Positions 46,713 to 56,348 are shown, counted from the first letter of the stretch. The stretch: DNA of 64,000 nucleotides from Nitrosovibrio sp. Nv4 (GCF_900215485.1 NZ_OCMZ01000001.1:1488001-1552000); one strand, 5' to 3'. Program-made: numbers and translations. Notes: a model not told the origin generated them from the letters alone.

Positions 46713-48395
46713 TCATGCATTGCGGAAGCGCGTGCGTTTGAGCAACACGATAGACAGTAGCGGCAGCGCAAAGCCGATCATGGTTACCGCGATCAACAGC
46801 AGACCGAGCTCACTGTAATCGGCGGGGATCACGATCTTGCCAGTGTCAGGATCTTCTACCTGGCGCGTCACCACAAAAATCTGGTTCATATACTTCGTAC
46901 CAAGCTGCGAAGCGGACAAGGCAAGATTGGTGAACGATGCCATAACAGCAAAGAAAGTGGCCTTGAGCTTTTCGGGCGCCGAGTTGGCGATCCAGGCAAG
47001 CATCGGGATCATGGCGATCTGGCCCAGAGGCGACTCCAGCGCGGTGTCGATCACGGCGATGAATCGCGCATCAACGATACCGCCAGTAACAGATGCGGTC
47101 CATTCATGCAAACCGAAATACATGCCCACTATCGGCAGCGATAGTAAGGTTCCGGCAATAGTAAGCGCACCGATGATGTAAGCAATCGAACGTTCGGCCA
47201 TAAAGCGGCGAAAGATGAACATTCCCGCGAGCGTAAGCGTTGCGCCAATCAGCGATAATGCGGCGAGAAACTGCTGATCGAAGCCCAGGCTGTCGATCAT
47301 CCACCATGTCGAGCCGGCGCCAGGTCCGGGAATGGCGCGGAAAACAAATATCAGAATCGCCGTGCCCACCAGCACGTTGCGCGCTTCGGGCTCCAGTTCG
47401 CCGGTCAGCCGCCACATCAGAAATAAAACGATTGCCATGGAAACGACAAAAATTATTTCTTCACCGCCGGGAATACGGCTTAGGCCGACACTCAGCGATA
47501 TCGCGGTAAAGGCCAGTCCGCCGCCGAGAATCCACCAGTTGACCGGAGGAGGATCCGCGTAGGCGCCAAGCAGCGCTTCAGCTTCGTGGCGGCTATGCCC
47601 TTGCGCAACGAACCACGCCACATCGCGCCGCCGCAGCCAGGAGGCGAATAAAACACCGGCAACCGAAACCAGCGGGATGATCAAGGCGAGTTCATAGACG
47701 AATAGATAAGCGGCCGCTTTCTGCGCCTCGGGTAATTCGCCTACGCCTTGCAGCACAAAAACATTCACCACGGAGACGAGAATCCCCCCGGTGATGATGG
47801 CAACACGCCCGAGCGTTTGCATGGTGACATGCATGGACTTGCGATTTTCAAGCGTCAAGGGGTGCCCGTTTGCATCCACCCTGGGAACCGCTTCCACTGT
47901 CATGGCGTCCGCCACAACATCCTGAAGCACGTAGCCGATGGGCGCGAGCAACGCCGATGTGACGTACCAGGCTTCGACCGTGGCGACAGCGCGCATCGCA
48001 TCAAGGTGCCCAAGCAACCCGATCATGATCACCAGGCTCACCGTAATCAGGCCCGCGCCCAGATAGACGAGCAGGCTCTTCCATCGCCATACAAGATCGA
48101 CCAGATGGCCGAGCGGCATCTTCAAGGCCCACGGAAGCATCATCCAGAACCCGAGCGCCGCCAGAAACTCGGCCGAAAGCCCCAATCGCTCCTTGACGTA
48201 AAACGTGCCGACGATAGCCGTCAAGCCGGAAATCCCGGCTGCAGCATAAACCATGAGCGGGGGTAGATAGGACAGTCGCATTTCGCGCCCCAGTGCAAGA
48301 ATATTGTCGTCGAGCCAGCGACCCGCGGTAGAGATGAATCCGGTGGCGGGAGGTGCGGTTGTCAGAGAACCGGGTTTTTCTGGAGATTTATTCAT
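46713..48395 (-). CDS. MFS/folate-biopterin-type (BT1-like) transporter
   Basis: 560 residues from the ATG at 48395; a TTG at 48455 would add 20 residues. About 12-14 membrane segments. The N-terminal half (LPPLMVYAAAGISGL, FWMMLPWALKMPLGHLVDL, GYVLQDVVADAMTVEAVPR) resembles folate-biopterin transporters of the major facilitator superfamily. A charged loop lies around residues 255-290. Substrate unknown. It is followed on the same strand by nothing and preceded by the squalene synthase gene 119 bp away. Confidence 0.75.
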   Translation of the reverse strand: MNKSPEKPGSLTTAPPATGFISTAGRWLDDNILALGREMRLSYLPPLMVYAAAGISGLTAIVGTFYVKERLGLSAEFLAALGFWMMLPWALKMPLGHLVDLVWRWKSLLVYLGAGLITVSLVIMIGLLGHLDAMRAVATVEAWYVTSALLAPIGYVLQDVVADAMTVEAVPRVDANGHPLTLENRKSMHVTMQTLGRVAIITGGILVSVVNVFVLQGVGELPEAQKAAAYLFVYELALIIPLVSVAGVLFASWLRRRDVAWFVAQGHSRHEAEALLGAYADPPPVNWWILGGGLAFTAISLSVGLSRIPGGEEIIFVVSMAIVLFLMWRLTGELEPEARNVLVGTAILIFVFRAIPGPGAGSTWWMIDSLGFDQQFLAALSLIGATLTLAGMFIFRRFMAERSIAYIIGALTIAGTLLSLPIVGMYFGLHEWTASVTGGIVDARFIAVIDTALESPLGQIAMIPMLAWIANSAPEKLKATFFAVMASFTNLALSASQLGTKYMNQIFVVTRQVEDPDTGKIVIPADYSELGLLLIAVTMIGFALPLLSIVLLKRTRFRNA

Positions 48396-48514
48396 GGATG
48401 CGGCACGATAAAAATTCCTGGGGTGCGGCCCTGTTTTATCTTGCTCAGACCTCAACCTCAGACCCTCTGACCTCTGGCGTTCATCGTCGGTTCATGCAGG
48501 CCCCAGTCTAGGGC

Positions 48515-49570
48515 TCAGGCAACTTGCTTTCTGAGGCTATCCCAATAAGTAGTCGCCACATAGGCATTGGCACAAGTGAGGGTCGTCAGCGCCACCACAC
48601 GATAAACAACGCTGCGGGGCGCTTTGATATTAACGGCCGGGTCAAGCAAGTCAGGCGCAATCGCGACACGTTTCAATGTCTCGCCCGCCAATAGTATTGG
48701 CCAGATGCAAGCCAACCGCTGGCGGATCTCGGAGACAGGAATCGCCATGGTATAAATCCAGCCTTGATCCAGGTGCTCCATGGCGAGCCTGATGAGCCGG
48801 TTCAGCACCGGCCTGAATTTCGGCAGATTGGTTTCAATCAGCAAATCGGCTGGTTTCAACCCAGCTTCGGCCAGGAGCGACTCTGGCACATAACAGCGGC
48901 CATTATGCAGGTCGCGCGCTATGTCCTTGACAATATTCGTGAGTTGCAGCCCCTTTCCGAATCTCACCCCAACGGCAGACATCTCTTCGACGTTCCACCG
49001 GTTCATTGTCGGCCGATGCGCACAGATCATTCTGGTCCAGAATTCTCCCACACACCCAGCGACATAGTAAGTGTACCGGTCCAACTCGTCCAGTGTGGAC
49101 AATGCGGTGAGCTGCGAGCTGGATTCCCCCGGAAAGCGGGTCAGGTCCATTTCCATCCCCTCGGGCAGCACCTCCATCAGCCATTGGATTCGTTCCCGAT
49201 CGCCGGCGGAGTATTCCTCATACAGCCTGAAACAGTCTTCCAGTCGCTGAAGAAGAATACTTTCTCCGGAGTCCTTCTGATGAGGAATCAGCACGGTTTG
49301 AATCTCACGGATGGCTTTCCAGTCAATACGGTCTGTTGCGAACTGCGCGCGGAACTGATTAAGGTATTTCAGCCGCTGCGCGCGGTCGATGAGGTCGGTG
49401 TCCGCAATGGTGTCGGCTGCGCGCGCAAAGAGATACGACAGTCCCATCTGATCGCGCACGCCAATCGGCAGCACATTAAGCGTGAGATAAAACGAACGGG
49501 AAACCTGCTTGAGGATACCGTGAAGAAGTTCGTCTGTAGCGGGGGGATTACTCAAAGATAGGAATTCCAA
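48515..49570 (-). CDS. Squalene/phytoene synthase family enzyme
   Basis: 351 residues. Two aspartate-rich motifs, DTIAD (about 54-58) and QLTNIVKDIARDL, bind the diphosphates via Mg. YYVAGCVGEFWTRM is closer to squalene synthase than to phytoene synthase. It would join two farnesyl diphosphates head to head, feeding hopanoid synthesis; no hopanoid genes are in view. The start is a TTG, the only start-type codon after an upstream in-frame stop. Hydrophobic C-terminus (VALTTLTCANAYVATTYW) suggests membrane attachment. Confidence 0.85.
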   Translation of the reverse strand: MEFLSLSNPPATDELLHGILKQVSRSFYLTLNVLPIGVRDQMGLSYLFARAADTIADTDLIDRAQRLKYLNQFRAQFATDRIDWKAIREIQTVLIPHQKDSGESILLQRLEDCFRLYEEYSAGDRERIQWLMEVLPEGMEMDLTRFPGESSSQLTALSTLDELDRYTYYVAGCVGEFWTRMICAHRPTMNRWNVEEMSAVGVRFGKGLQLTNIVKDIARDLHNGRCYVPESLLAEAGLKPADLLIETNLPKFRPVLNRLIRLAMEHLDQGWIYTMAIPVSEIRQRLACIWPILLAGETLKRVAIAPDLLDPAVNIKAPRSVVYRVVALTTLTCANAYVATTYWDSLRKQVA

Positions 49571-49831
49571 GAACGACTCATCAACAAGGGGCGAACATTA
49601 CATGCTGCCGAGCCTGAAGGTCAAGGCGTTGTGTTTTTAGTCCGGCTATGATTGGCAGGGTCAAGGCTGACTGAAGCCACCCCAAAGCGGTCTTGGCCTT
49701 GATGCAGGCTGCAGCCAACGGATGCTGAAAGGTGAGTGCAGGAGATAAGGATTGACCGCAGATCTCCTGTGCACTCTGCCCCGTGCCAACGAGGGGGTGT
49801 GGGGTAGCGACCCGCGACCCATATATTTCCT

Positions 49832-49866
49832 TTGACATTTTTCTACAATTCTATTAATCTAGAAAC
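49832..49866 (+). promoter_or_regulatory. arsR promoter/operator, possibly leaderless
   Basis: TTGACA (49832-49837), 17-bp spacer, TAATCT (49855-49860); the expected start of transcription falls on the arsR ATG at 49867, and no Shine-Dalgarno is seen before it. TTCTA and TAGAA (49841-49845 and 49860-49864) form an inverted pair that overlaps the -10 region and could be the ArsR operator. The rest of the 296-bp gap is empty. Confidence 0.5.
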
Positions 49867-50244
49867 ATGGAAACTAAAATAGCAGTAAACGCCCTTGCGG
49901 CACTCGCCCAGGAAACGCGGCTTTCAGTTTTTCGCTTGCTCGTCGAGGCGGGCCCTGAAGGCATGGCAGTGGGCAGCATTGGTGAAAAACTTGGTGTGGC
50001 ACCTGCGACCCTGTCCTTTCACCTCAAGGAACTCAGCCATGCGGGTCTGGTGACCTCGCGCCAGAAAAGCCGATTTATCTACTACATGGCCGACTTTACG
50101 CAAATGGCGGCGCTGATGACGTTTCTTACCCGGAACTGCTGCAAGGGCATGCCGCAGGAGTGCCTTGCAGTGATGGAAACGGCGCTCGAGGGATGCTGTG
50201 CGCCACCGCAAATTAAACGCAAACCTGAAAGGAGCAAATCATGA
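49867..50244 (+). CDS. arsR: ArsR-family metalloid-responsive repressor
   Basis: 125 residues with a winged helix (IGEKLGVAPATLSFHLKELSHAGLV, about 38-62). Possible As(III) ligands are C91-C92 and C99 near the last helix, plus C110-C111, not the classic CVC of the alpha-3 helix, so this is one of the types with C-terminal cysteine sites. Its stop overlaps the arsI start by 4 bp (ATGA). Confidence 0.9.
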   Translation: METKIAVNALAALAQETRLSVFRLLVEAGPEGMAVGSIGEKLGVAPATLSFHLKELSHAGLVTSRQKSRFIYYMADFTQMAALMTFLTRNCCKGMPQECLAVMETALEGCCAPPQIKRKPERSKS

Positions 50245-50711
50245 AACGTTTTCACGTGCATATCGCTGTTGATGATCTCGACGCAAACATCCGCTTTTAT
50301 TCGGCAGTATTCGGAGCCGAGCCCTCGGTGCACAAACCGGACTACGCAAAGTGGATGATGGAAGATCCCCGCATCAACTTTGCTATCTCACAGAGGGGCG
50401 CAAAGGCAGGCCTGGACCATCTCGGGCTCCAGGTCGATACGGACAAAGAACTCGGCGCCCTGCGCGGGCAAGTGGCCGCTGCTGAAATCGCCATGCTCGA
50501 TCAGCCGGACGCGACATGCTGCTATGCGCGCTCGGACAAATACTGGATTACCGATCCGCAGGGGATTGCGTGGGAGACCTATCACACGCTGGACAAGGCA
50601 GAGATATACGGCGCGGACACTAGGACGAAAACGGATGAAGCGGACGCGTGCTGCGCGCCACCCTCAACTGTTCAGTCCGCGAAGCGTAAAGCCGCCGCCA
50701 AGTGCTGCTAG
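50241..50711 (+). CDS. arsI: ArsI-type C-As lyase (organoarsenical demethylase)
   Basis: 156 residues of the vicinal-oxygen-chelate fold. Fe(II) ligands H5, H60 and E112 and the substrate-binding pair C93-C94 (DATCCYARSDKYW) match ArsI. It splits methylarsenite or aromatic arsenicals with oxygen. The C-terminal tail has extra Cys pairs (ACCAPP, KCC), as in other ArsI. AAGGAGC lies before the ATG. CadI-like cadmium proteins are the main alternative, but the vicinal Cys pair favours ArsI. Confidence 0.92.
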   Translation: MKRFHVHIAVDDLDANIRFYSAVFGAEPSVHKPDYAKWMMEDPRINFAISQRGAKAGLDHLGLQVDTDKELGALRGQVAAAEIAMLDQPDATCCYARSDKYWITDPQGIAWETYHTLDKAEIYGADTRTKTDEADACCAPPSTVQSAKRKAAAKCC

Positions 50712-51017
50712 CGCCAAAAAGATTCGGGTAAAACAGCGGAGACGGTGATGCGGGGCACGATGATGTATTCACTTCGCATCGTCATCCCGGCTCTTTCTGA
50801 GATTTTAGGGAAACTCATTTAAGAGAGGCTGACCTGCATGCGGCGCTGATGTTTACCCTGGTGCTGGTCATCTGGCTGCCGCATGGGCTTGGTATCGCTG
50901 GGGCGTCATGTTCGGGTTCGGCGCCGTACTGGTGTTGATACTGGACGTAGGAGACCGGGCGCGGATTGACGGGCTATCAGCCATAGGCACAGGCCCACTG
51001 CCTCACATTTATGCAAA
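50712..51017 (+). pseudogene. Possible decayed membrane-protein fragment after arsI
   Basis: No intact gene in these 306 bp. Two overlapping frames read like membrane segments, ALMFTLVLVIWLP (about 50845-50885) and WYRWGVMFGFGAVLVLILD (about 50890-50945), as if one TM protein had been broken by a frameshift. Whether it was an arsenic exporter cannot be said. An imperfect hairpin with GATGCG/CGCATC at about 50750-50785 may end arsI transcription. Confidence 0.25.
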
Positions 51018-52271
51018 TCACGCGAGCGCAGATGCAGCTTTTTCCCTCCGCCTGGCCCATAGCCCAACCAGAAGCATTCCCCCCAGCATCATGGCGTAGC
51101 TCTGTGGTTCAGGTATAGCCGCGATCATCCCCACCTGGCCATTGATGCTTACTAGATACAGGTTACCGGCAGCATCCTCGCCGAATGAGGTAATTCCACC
51201 GGAAATCCCGGTGGGGGACAGCAGTTCCTCAGTGCGGTCGGAGAGAGTCATGTTGGGGTCTGCGGGATCGAAGGACATCACCTTGTCGTTTACGAAGTCG
51301 GCGAAGAAATAAGTACCTTCCAGTCCTTCGATCTCTGATCCACGATAGACATAGCCGCCGATGACCGAGCCGCCTTCGTCGCTATGGCTATATTCATGGA
51401 TTGGTGGCGTGTGGTTTGCAATCTCGGGGTCGTCAGGAAAATTCAACAGTGTGCCTTCAAACTTGCGCCACCCATAATTGCCGCCAGCGACGCCATTGTT
51501 GATCTCTTCGCGTGCGTTTTGCCCGACATCCCCAATGTAGAAGGTGCCGGTTTCGCGGTCGAAACTGTCGCGGAACGGATTGCGCAGCCCATAAGCGTAG
51601 ATTTCAGGGTTTCCGCCTGTAACATTGCCCTCCGGTATCGCGTAGCCGTATTGGGTAGGATCGCCAGGCGAACGATCGGTGGACACGTCGACGCGGAGAA
51701 TCTTGCCGAGATTCTCGGAAAGATTTTGTGCGCGATTTCCGGGATCATCGCGGAACCCGCCGTCGCCAGTGGCGATGTAGAGGTTATTTGCTTCGCCGGG
51801 GCGAAAACCGATCCACCCGGCCTTGTGATTGTTGAACTCGGGTTGCGCGACAGTGAGTATGGTTTGGGCGCTTGCGGCATCTGCTACGTTTGGTTGAGCC
51901 GTGCCCACCTGATACGTAGCGACTACCGTATTGAGGGTGGTCTTATCGATATAATCGACATAGAAGCGGTGGTTGGACGCAAAATTTGGATCAAATGCCA
52001 TCCCGAGGAGGCCGCGCTCGCCCTCGGTATTGACCGAATCAGACAAATCCAGAAACGGAGTTGGCAGCACCGCCCCATTTTGGAGCACCTTGATCAAACC
52101 GCCCTGCTCAACAATGAATAGTCGCGAATCTCCGGCGGGGGAGGTGGCGAACAAGGGTCGGTCAAGGCCGGTTGCGACGATTTGGGTTTGCAGTTGTTGA
52201 GCAAAAGCCGGTTGCGCCCCAACGGTAGCGGCAAGAACCGCGGCGAACAAGGTGGAAAAAGGTTTGATCAT
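51018..52271 (-). CDS. PEP-CTERM sugar dehydrogenase (GSDH/PQQ-type beta-propeller)
   Basis: 417 residues. Signal peptide 1-24 (ending AFA). The body (about 30-375) is a glucose/sorbosone dehydrogenase six-bladed propeller: VATGLDRPLFATS, GERGLLGMAFDPNF, NLYIATGDGGFRDDPGN, YGLRNPFRDSFD, EEINNGVAGGNYGWR. The C-terminus has the PEP-CTERM signal: PEPQSYAMMLGG, a TM and WARRREKA, for exosortase-directed surface sorting. AAAGGAG precedes the ATG. PQQ use is inferred from the family. No exosortase gene is in the window. Confidence 0.93.
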   Translation of the reverse strand: MIKPFSTLFAAVLAATVGAQPAFAQQLQTQIVATGLDRPLFATSPAGDSRLFIVEQGGLIKVLQNGAVLPTPFLDLSDSVNTEGERGLLGMAFDPNFASNHRFYVDYIDKTTLNTVVATYQVGTAQPNVADAASAQTILTVAQPEFNNHKAGWIGFRPGEANNLYIATGDGGFRDDPGNRAQNLSENLGKILRVDVSTDRSPGDPTQYGYAIPEGNVTGGNPEIYAYGLRNPFRDSFDRETGTFYIGDVGQNAREEINNGVAGGNYGWRKFEGTLLNFPDDPEIANHTPPIHEYSHSDEGGSVIGGYVYRGSEIEGLEGTYFFADFVNDKVMSFDPADPNMTLSDRTEELLSPTGISGGITSFGEDAAGNLYLVSINGQVGMIAAIPEPQSYAMMLGGMLLVGLWARRREKAASALA

Positions 52272-52335
52272 GATAGCTCCTTTGAACCAAGTTGAGTTAC
52301 ACGGAGTCCATAATTAAAACAAGGACTGGATCTGC

Positions 52336-52373
52336 TCTTATCTATTTAGACTGGACCAGTTCTTATCTATTTA
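52336..52373 (-). promoter_or_regulatory. Direct repeats around a palindrome upstream of the PEP-CTERM gene
   Basis: Two identical 13-bp repeats TCTTATCTATTTA (52336-52348 and 52361-52373) are 25 bp apart, and ACTGGACCAGT, a near-perfect palindrome, fills most of the space between. They lie 65-100 bp before the start codon, where an activator or repressor would act. The rest of the 52272-52587 gap is plain. Confidence 0.45.
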
Positions 52374-52587
52374 TATAGGTAATACGAAAAGGGATGTCAA
52401 ATCGAGCGTGAAGTTATGGCAGCAAATTTTTTATTGTTAAGTTGGTAAATCCTGGGACTGGTATTCGAGGACTCGGTATTCAGCGTGTGTGAGCCGAAAT
52501 TTGCAATTCCAGAGACCGGGTAAATAAAAATCGGATTGCTATACTGGAATATATGCTCGTTCCTTTATGCCTATCGCCGGAGGCTAC

Positions 52588-53106
52588 ATGATCCATGAGG
52601 TAAGGGGCGATATCCTGTTGAGCCACGCTCAAGTTATCGTCCATGCGGTTGCCCCCCATGACCATTTCGATCAAGGTCTGGCCTTGAGTCTGCGTCAGCA
52701 ATGGCCCGCTCTTGTGAAGGATTTTCGCCACTTCTGTCACACTGGGCAACCTAAGGTCGGCGAGGCGTGGGTATGGTCAGGCGCGATGAGCAAGCGTGTC
52801 GTCAGCCTTCTCACCAATGAAGCCCCGGAAAGCAGCGAGAGCAGGCCGGGACGTGCCCGGACTGAATATGTCGATCGCGCGCTGCGCGAACTGCGGCATC
52901 TATTGGAAAGTGGGAGGTTTGCCAATGTCGCCCTGCCACGCCTTGCGACCGGCGCGGGCGGACTGGATTGGCAAGTGGTACAGCCACTGATCAAGCATCA
53001 TCTCGGTGAGTTGGAGTTGCCTGTCTACGTTTATACCCATTACGAAAAAGGACGCCAGGCGAACGAACCGGGACTGAGCATTCACGGCGGAACGCAGAAG
53101 AAATAG
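52588..53106 (+). CDS. Macro-domain protein
   Basis: 172 residues from the ATG at 52588, which has GGAGG 4-8 nt before it. Macro-domain features: GDILLSHAQVIVHAVAPHDHFDQGLAL (about 6-32, ADP-ribose phosphate loop) and FANVALPRLATGAGGLDW (second loop). It should bind ADP-ribose or remove it from targets. The usual NAANxxL is AVAPHDH here, so binding may differ. Divergent from the PEP-CTERM gene, convergent with the acylase gene. Confidence 0.85.
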   Translation: MIHEVRGDILLSHAQVIVHAVAPHDHFDQGLALSLRQQWPALVKDFRHFCHTGQPKVGEAWVWSGAMSKRVVSLLTNEAPESSESRPGRARTEYVDRALRELRHLLESGRFANVALPRLATGAGGLDWQVVQPLIKHHLGELELPVYVYTHYEKGRQANEPGLSIHGGTQKK

Positions 53107-53139
53107 TGGGGCTTGGTCGGACTTTGCGCCATGCAACAA

Positions 53140-55551
53140 CTACCGGGTTTTCGTGAGCGGACGCAAGTACAACGTCTGCTCGGCTGGGCCGGGAAGGAAT
53201 GGCGTCGGTTTGCCCTCGACCCAATCGCCGTGACCGCTGCCATAATAGGGTGAGAGCGGGTGCCCGCTCTGTCCACCGGGCATTTCGAAATATCCATGCT
53301 CTTCACTGCCCGGTGCGACCGCAGAACGATTCGAGGCGCCAAAGCGAGGTGATTGCACGCGCGGCATCTTGCTGTCGCCGGGTAGCGCATCCTTTGGCAT
53401 ATCCAGCCAGTTTTCGGCAAACGCCGGCAGAGCCCGGCTGAGCGGATGGCGGATGCGGGCGGTATTACGTTCACCCCAGGTGCGAGCGGCGATACCGCCC
53501 GGCCGGCTTTGCATACGCTCAGCCACATGTTTCGCGCATCTGCCGAGCAAATCTTCCCAGTCGTTATAAACCGGCAGCAACAGGTGCGGGGGGCGACGCT
53601 CGATCAATGTCCATACTGCGTGTTCGGCCTGGCTTAACGGTGGGAGCGCAAAATCGGGATGATCTTGTCGGACTGCTACTTCAAAACCGTCGAGTACCTT
53701 ATGGATAACCTCCTGGCGGAATGCACGAACTAAGCGGTAGGCGACTGAATCCGTAGATGCATGCCCATCCCAATCGCGAAGCGCTAGCTCCATTTCGGTG
53801 CGCCATGGCGCTGATTCCGCCTGGTTTAGTGTCAGTTCGAGAAGTTGCCGCCAGCGCGCCAGGAACAATGCGCGATCATCAAGTTGAATCGCCAGCATGT
53901 CGCCGGGTGAGAAGTGCTTGAGGTCGTATAAGTCGTCGCGGATCTGCTTTGCGCGCGCGCCAAGATCGTACCCGCCATCACCTAGCCTGTCGAGCATGAG
54001 GCCGTCGACGGTACGCGCATTAGCGGTCCAAAGACGCTGCCCTGGCGGATCAACAATAAGCGGATACTGCGTGGGTAAGAGCCAGCCGTTCCATCCCGTA
54101 TCCGGTGCACTCCAATCCGCAGGGAGTGTTGGATCGTAGTTGCCCGTTCGCGCTGGAATTCGGCCGGCGATGGTCCAGGCAATCTTGCCTTTCCGGTCGC
54201 CAACGATAAAGTTTTGCGCCGGAATCCCGGCATTTTGTGCAATTACAATTGCTTCATCTACGGTTTCCGCCTCATCAAGCCGAGCGAGTTCCATATTTAC
54301 CGCGTCGGGACGGTGCGCGGTCCAGGCCAGCGCGAGTGGCGCGCCATCGTGGTCGGCAGCCAGGATTGGACCCCACTCGGTCTCGTATACTTCAAGTATC
54401 TCATCCGGCGCATAGCGCACATGCAAGACTTCACGGTGAACGGCAATGGATTTCCACCCGGTCGCGCTACGGTAGCGCAAAGCATCAGCGGGGTCCGGCG
54501 TGACTCTTACCCAGTCGATGAAATCGCCATAACTGTTTGTAAAGCTCCACGCGATCTGGCGATTGGAGCCGACGGCGATTGCCGGTGTGCCCGGCAGGCT
54601 GGCGCCGATGACGTCATTCATTTGTCCGGTATGGCGTGAATTGGGATAAATCAGGCGAGTTCGGAACCAGATATTTGGTACACGCAGTTCCAGATGTATG
54701 TCGTTGGCGATCAGTGCGGCGCCTCCGGCCAGTTGGCCGGAGACAGCGAAGCTGTTACTGCCGGGGAAGTCATCAATGGGCTCATCGGCGCTACGCTCAT
54801 CGATGCGCGGCATGATGCCGGGGTCGAGCTTGCGCAGATCGAGTTCGTCGGCGGAAGGAGGCTCCGGCCATTGAAACGCTGTGCCGATGAGCGGCGCGTC
54901 CCAGGCGCCGCCGCTGAAAGTGAGAAAACGGTAGGCAGCTTCCGGGAGTGACGCGCGCATGGTGGAGAAGTCCAGTTCGCGCAGATCGCTCGCCTCGTTC
55001 AGCGTGAAATACATCGCTTGAACGACCAGTATGCTGTCTTCGCTGCGCCACGCAACGGGCTGCATTCGTGTCAGCAGATATGGGAACGGACGCGTCGCAA
55101 GCGCATCCAGGCCTTGATTTACCCCATCTCGATATACGTCGAGCATTTGCTTTTGTTCGGCCGACAGATTCGCCAGTGTTGCCGATGCCCGTGCGCGCAT
55201 GCGGTGTTTCCGCGCTTCGCGGTCGACTGGCAAAGCGGCTGCCCCGAACAATTCGGCCAGTTCGCCCGCTGCTTTTCGCCGCATCAAGTCCATTTCGAAG
55301 AAGCGTTCCTGTGCATGGACGTAACCGAGGGCCCAGGCCAGATCATGGCGATTCTGCGCGCGGAGTGTCGCGCTGCCAAGGGCATCGCGTTCCACAGACA
55401 CCGGGGCAGACAGGCCGGTTACGCTAACCGTCCCGCCATATTGCGGCAGGCTGCCGTGCAGCATGAGCCAGCCGCTGCTGCCTGCTAGCAGCAGCGCCAG
55501 GATAAGAAATGCGAGCAGAAAACGGTAGAGCGGGCGGAGCGCAGCAGTCAT
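53140..55551 (-). CDS. Penicillin-acylase-type Ntn amidohydrolase
   Basis: 803 residues with an N-terminal membrane anchor or signal (about 10-30). The family self-cleaves: an alpha chain ends near G264 and the beta chain begins with nucleophile S265 in FPGSNSFAVSG. Other marks are YVHAQERFFEMDLMRR (about 77-92) and GASLPGTPAIAVGSNRQIAWSFTNSYGD (oxyanion region). Members cleave amides such as beta-lactam side chains or acyl-homoserine lactones; the substrate cannot be read here. Confidence 0.92.
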   Translation of the reverse strand: MTAALRPLYRFLLAFLILALLLAGSSGWLMLHGSLPQYGGTVSVTGLSAPVSVERDALGSATLRAQNRHDLAWALGYVHAQERFFEMDLMRRKAAGELAELFGAAALPVDREARKHRMRARASATLANLSAEQKQMLDVYRDGVNQGLDALATRPFPYLLTRMQPVAWRSEDSILVVQAMYFTLNEASDLRELDFSTMRASLPEAAYRFLTFSGGAWDAPLIGTAFQWPEPPSADELDLRKLDPGIMPRIDERSADEPIDDFPGSNSFAVSGQLAGGAALIANDIHLELRVPNIWFRTRLIYPNSRHTGQMNDVIGASLPGTPAIAVGSNRQIAWSFTNSYGDFIDWVRVTPDPADALRYRSATGWKSIAVHREVLHVRYAPDEILEVYETEWGPILAADHDGAPLALAWTAHRPDAVNMELARLDEAETVDEAIVIAQNAGIPAQNFIVGDRKGKIAWTIAGRIPARTGNYDPTLPADWSAPDTGWNGWLLPTQYPLIVDPPGQRLWTANARTVDGLMLDRLGDGGYDLGARAKQIRDDLYDLKHFSPGDMLAIQLDDRALFLARWRQLLELTLNQAESAPWRTEMELALRDWDGHASTDSVAYRLVRAFRQEVIHKVLDGFEVAVRQDHPDFALPPLSQAEHAVWTLIERRPPHLLLPVYNDWEDLLGRCAKHVAERMQSRPGGIAARTWGERNTARIRHPLSRALPAFAENWLDMPKDALPGDSKMPRVQSPRFGASNRSAVAPGSEEHGYFEMPGGQSGHPLSPYYGSGHGDWVEGKPTPFLPGPAEQTLYLRPLTKTR

Positions 55552-55662
55552 GAAAGCGGGTATGGGGAAACGTGGGCAAGGCGCGTCATGAAGGATTTAT
55601 CAAGGTGCCCTCAGCGATGAGCAAAGCGGCGCGACAAATCCACGAGCTGTCGGCCAGCAAGC

Positions 55663-56151
55663 TCAAGAAGAACTGAGCTTTTGCCTAATGAATTCGATGC
55701 GCTTGCGGTTCACGCCGAGATCTGACTTTCCAAGGCGAGACGCCGATCGGACTTGAATGACTTCCGCATCTGGATCGAACCAGAACTCGGCATCATCTAC
55801 ATACTTCATGAGGCGGGTAGTGAACTGTGCGTAAATGTAGCCTGGTTCTCTTTTGACTATATTCGCGCCATCCATGGCTTCGATAATGCCGGCAATGCGG
55901 TCGAGCGTGGCGTCCGGATCGCCTTTCAAAGACAGTGGCGCTATATCCGCGTAAGTGCGCTGCGGATGACCGGGGTAGAGCGAGGCCTGGCTGGATACGC
56001 TGTTGGGTGCTTGCGAGGGGGGCTTGAGCTTCCCGCCGTGCACGCCCAGATCGGCAGGCGGTGTTCCCTTGAGGAGTCCGAGTTGACCGGCAATCAGTCC
56101 GGCAATGGCGACAAGGGCAATGACGACAAGCGTCCACTTGACTATGAACAC
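55663..56151 (-). CDS. DUF1499 protein with N-terminal anchor
   Basis: 162 residues: TM or signal anchor about 5-23, then the DUF1499 domain (about 45-158) with PNSVSSQA, GYIYAQFTTRLMKYVDDAEFWFDPDAEVIQVRSASRLGKSDLGVNRKRIE. The family is common in proteobacteria and has no known function. It precedes the acylase gene by 111 bp on the same strand. Confidence 0.88.
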   Translation of the reverse strand: MFIVKWTLVVIALVAIAGLIAGQLGLLKGTPPADLGVHGGKLKPPSQAPNSVSSQASLYPGHPQRTYADIAPLSLKGDPDATLDRIAGIIEAMDGANIVKREPGYIYAQFTTRLMKYVDDAEFWFDPDAEVIQVRSASRLGKSDLGVNRKRIEFIRQKLSSS

Positions 56152-56348
56152 ATCAGTACCTCGCTGCTAGAATGATGTGATGGAGGATGAATGGGCAATG
56201 GTATCTGCGCCCGCACCGGTGACGTAGTCATGGATTCGACACCACTCCGCCCCCCAGCTCTCATCCTCCTCCATTTCGTCGATTCTGGCGGATTTTGCTG
56301 GAGTCATCCTTCTCCAACAACCCGTCCGACTGCAACCTATACGGCAAA

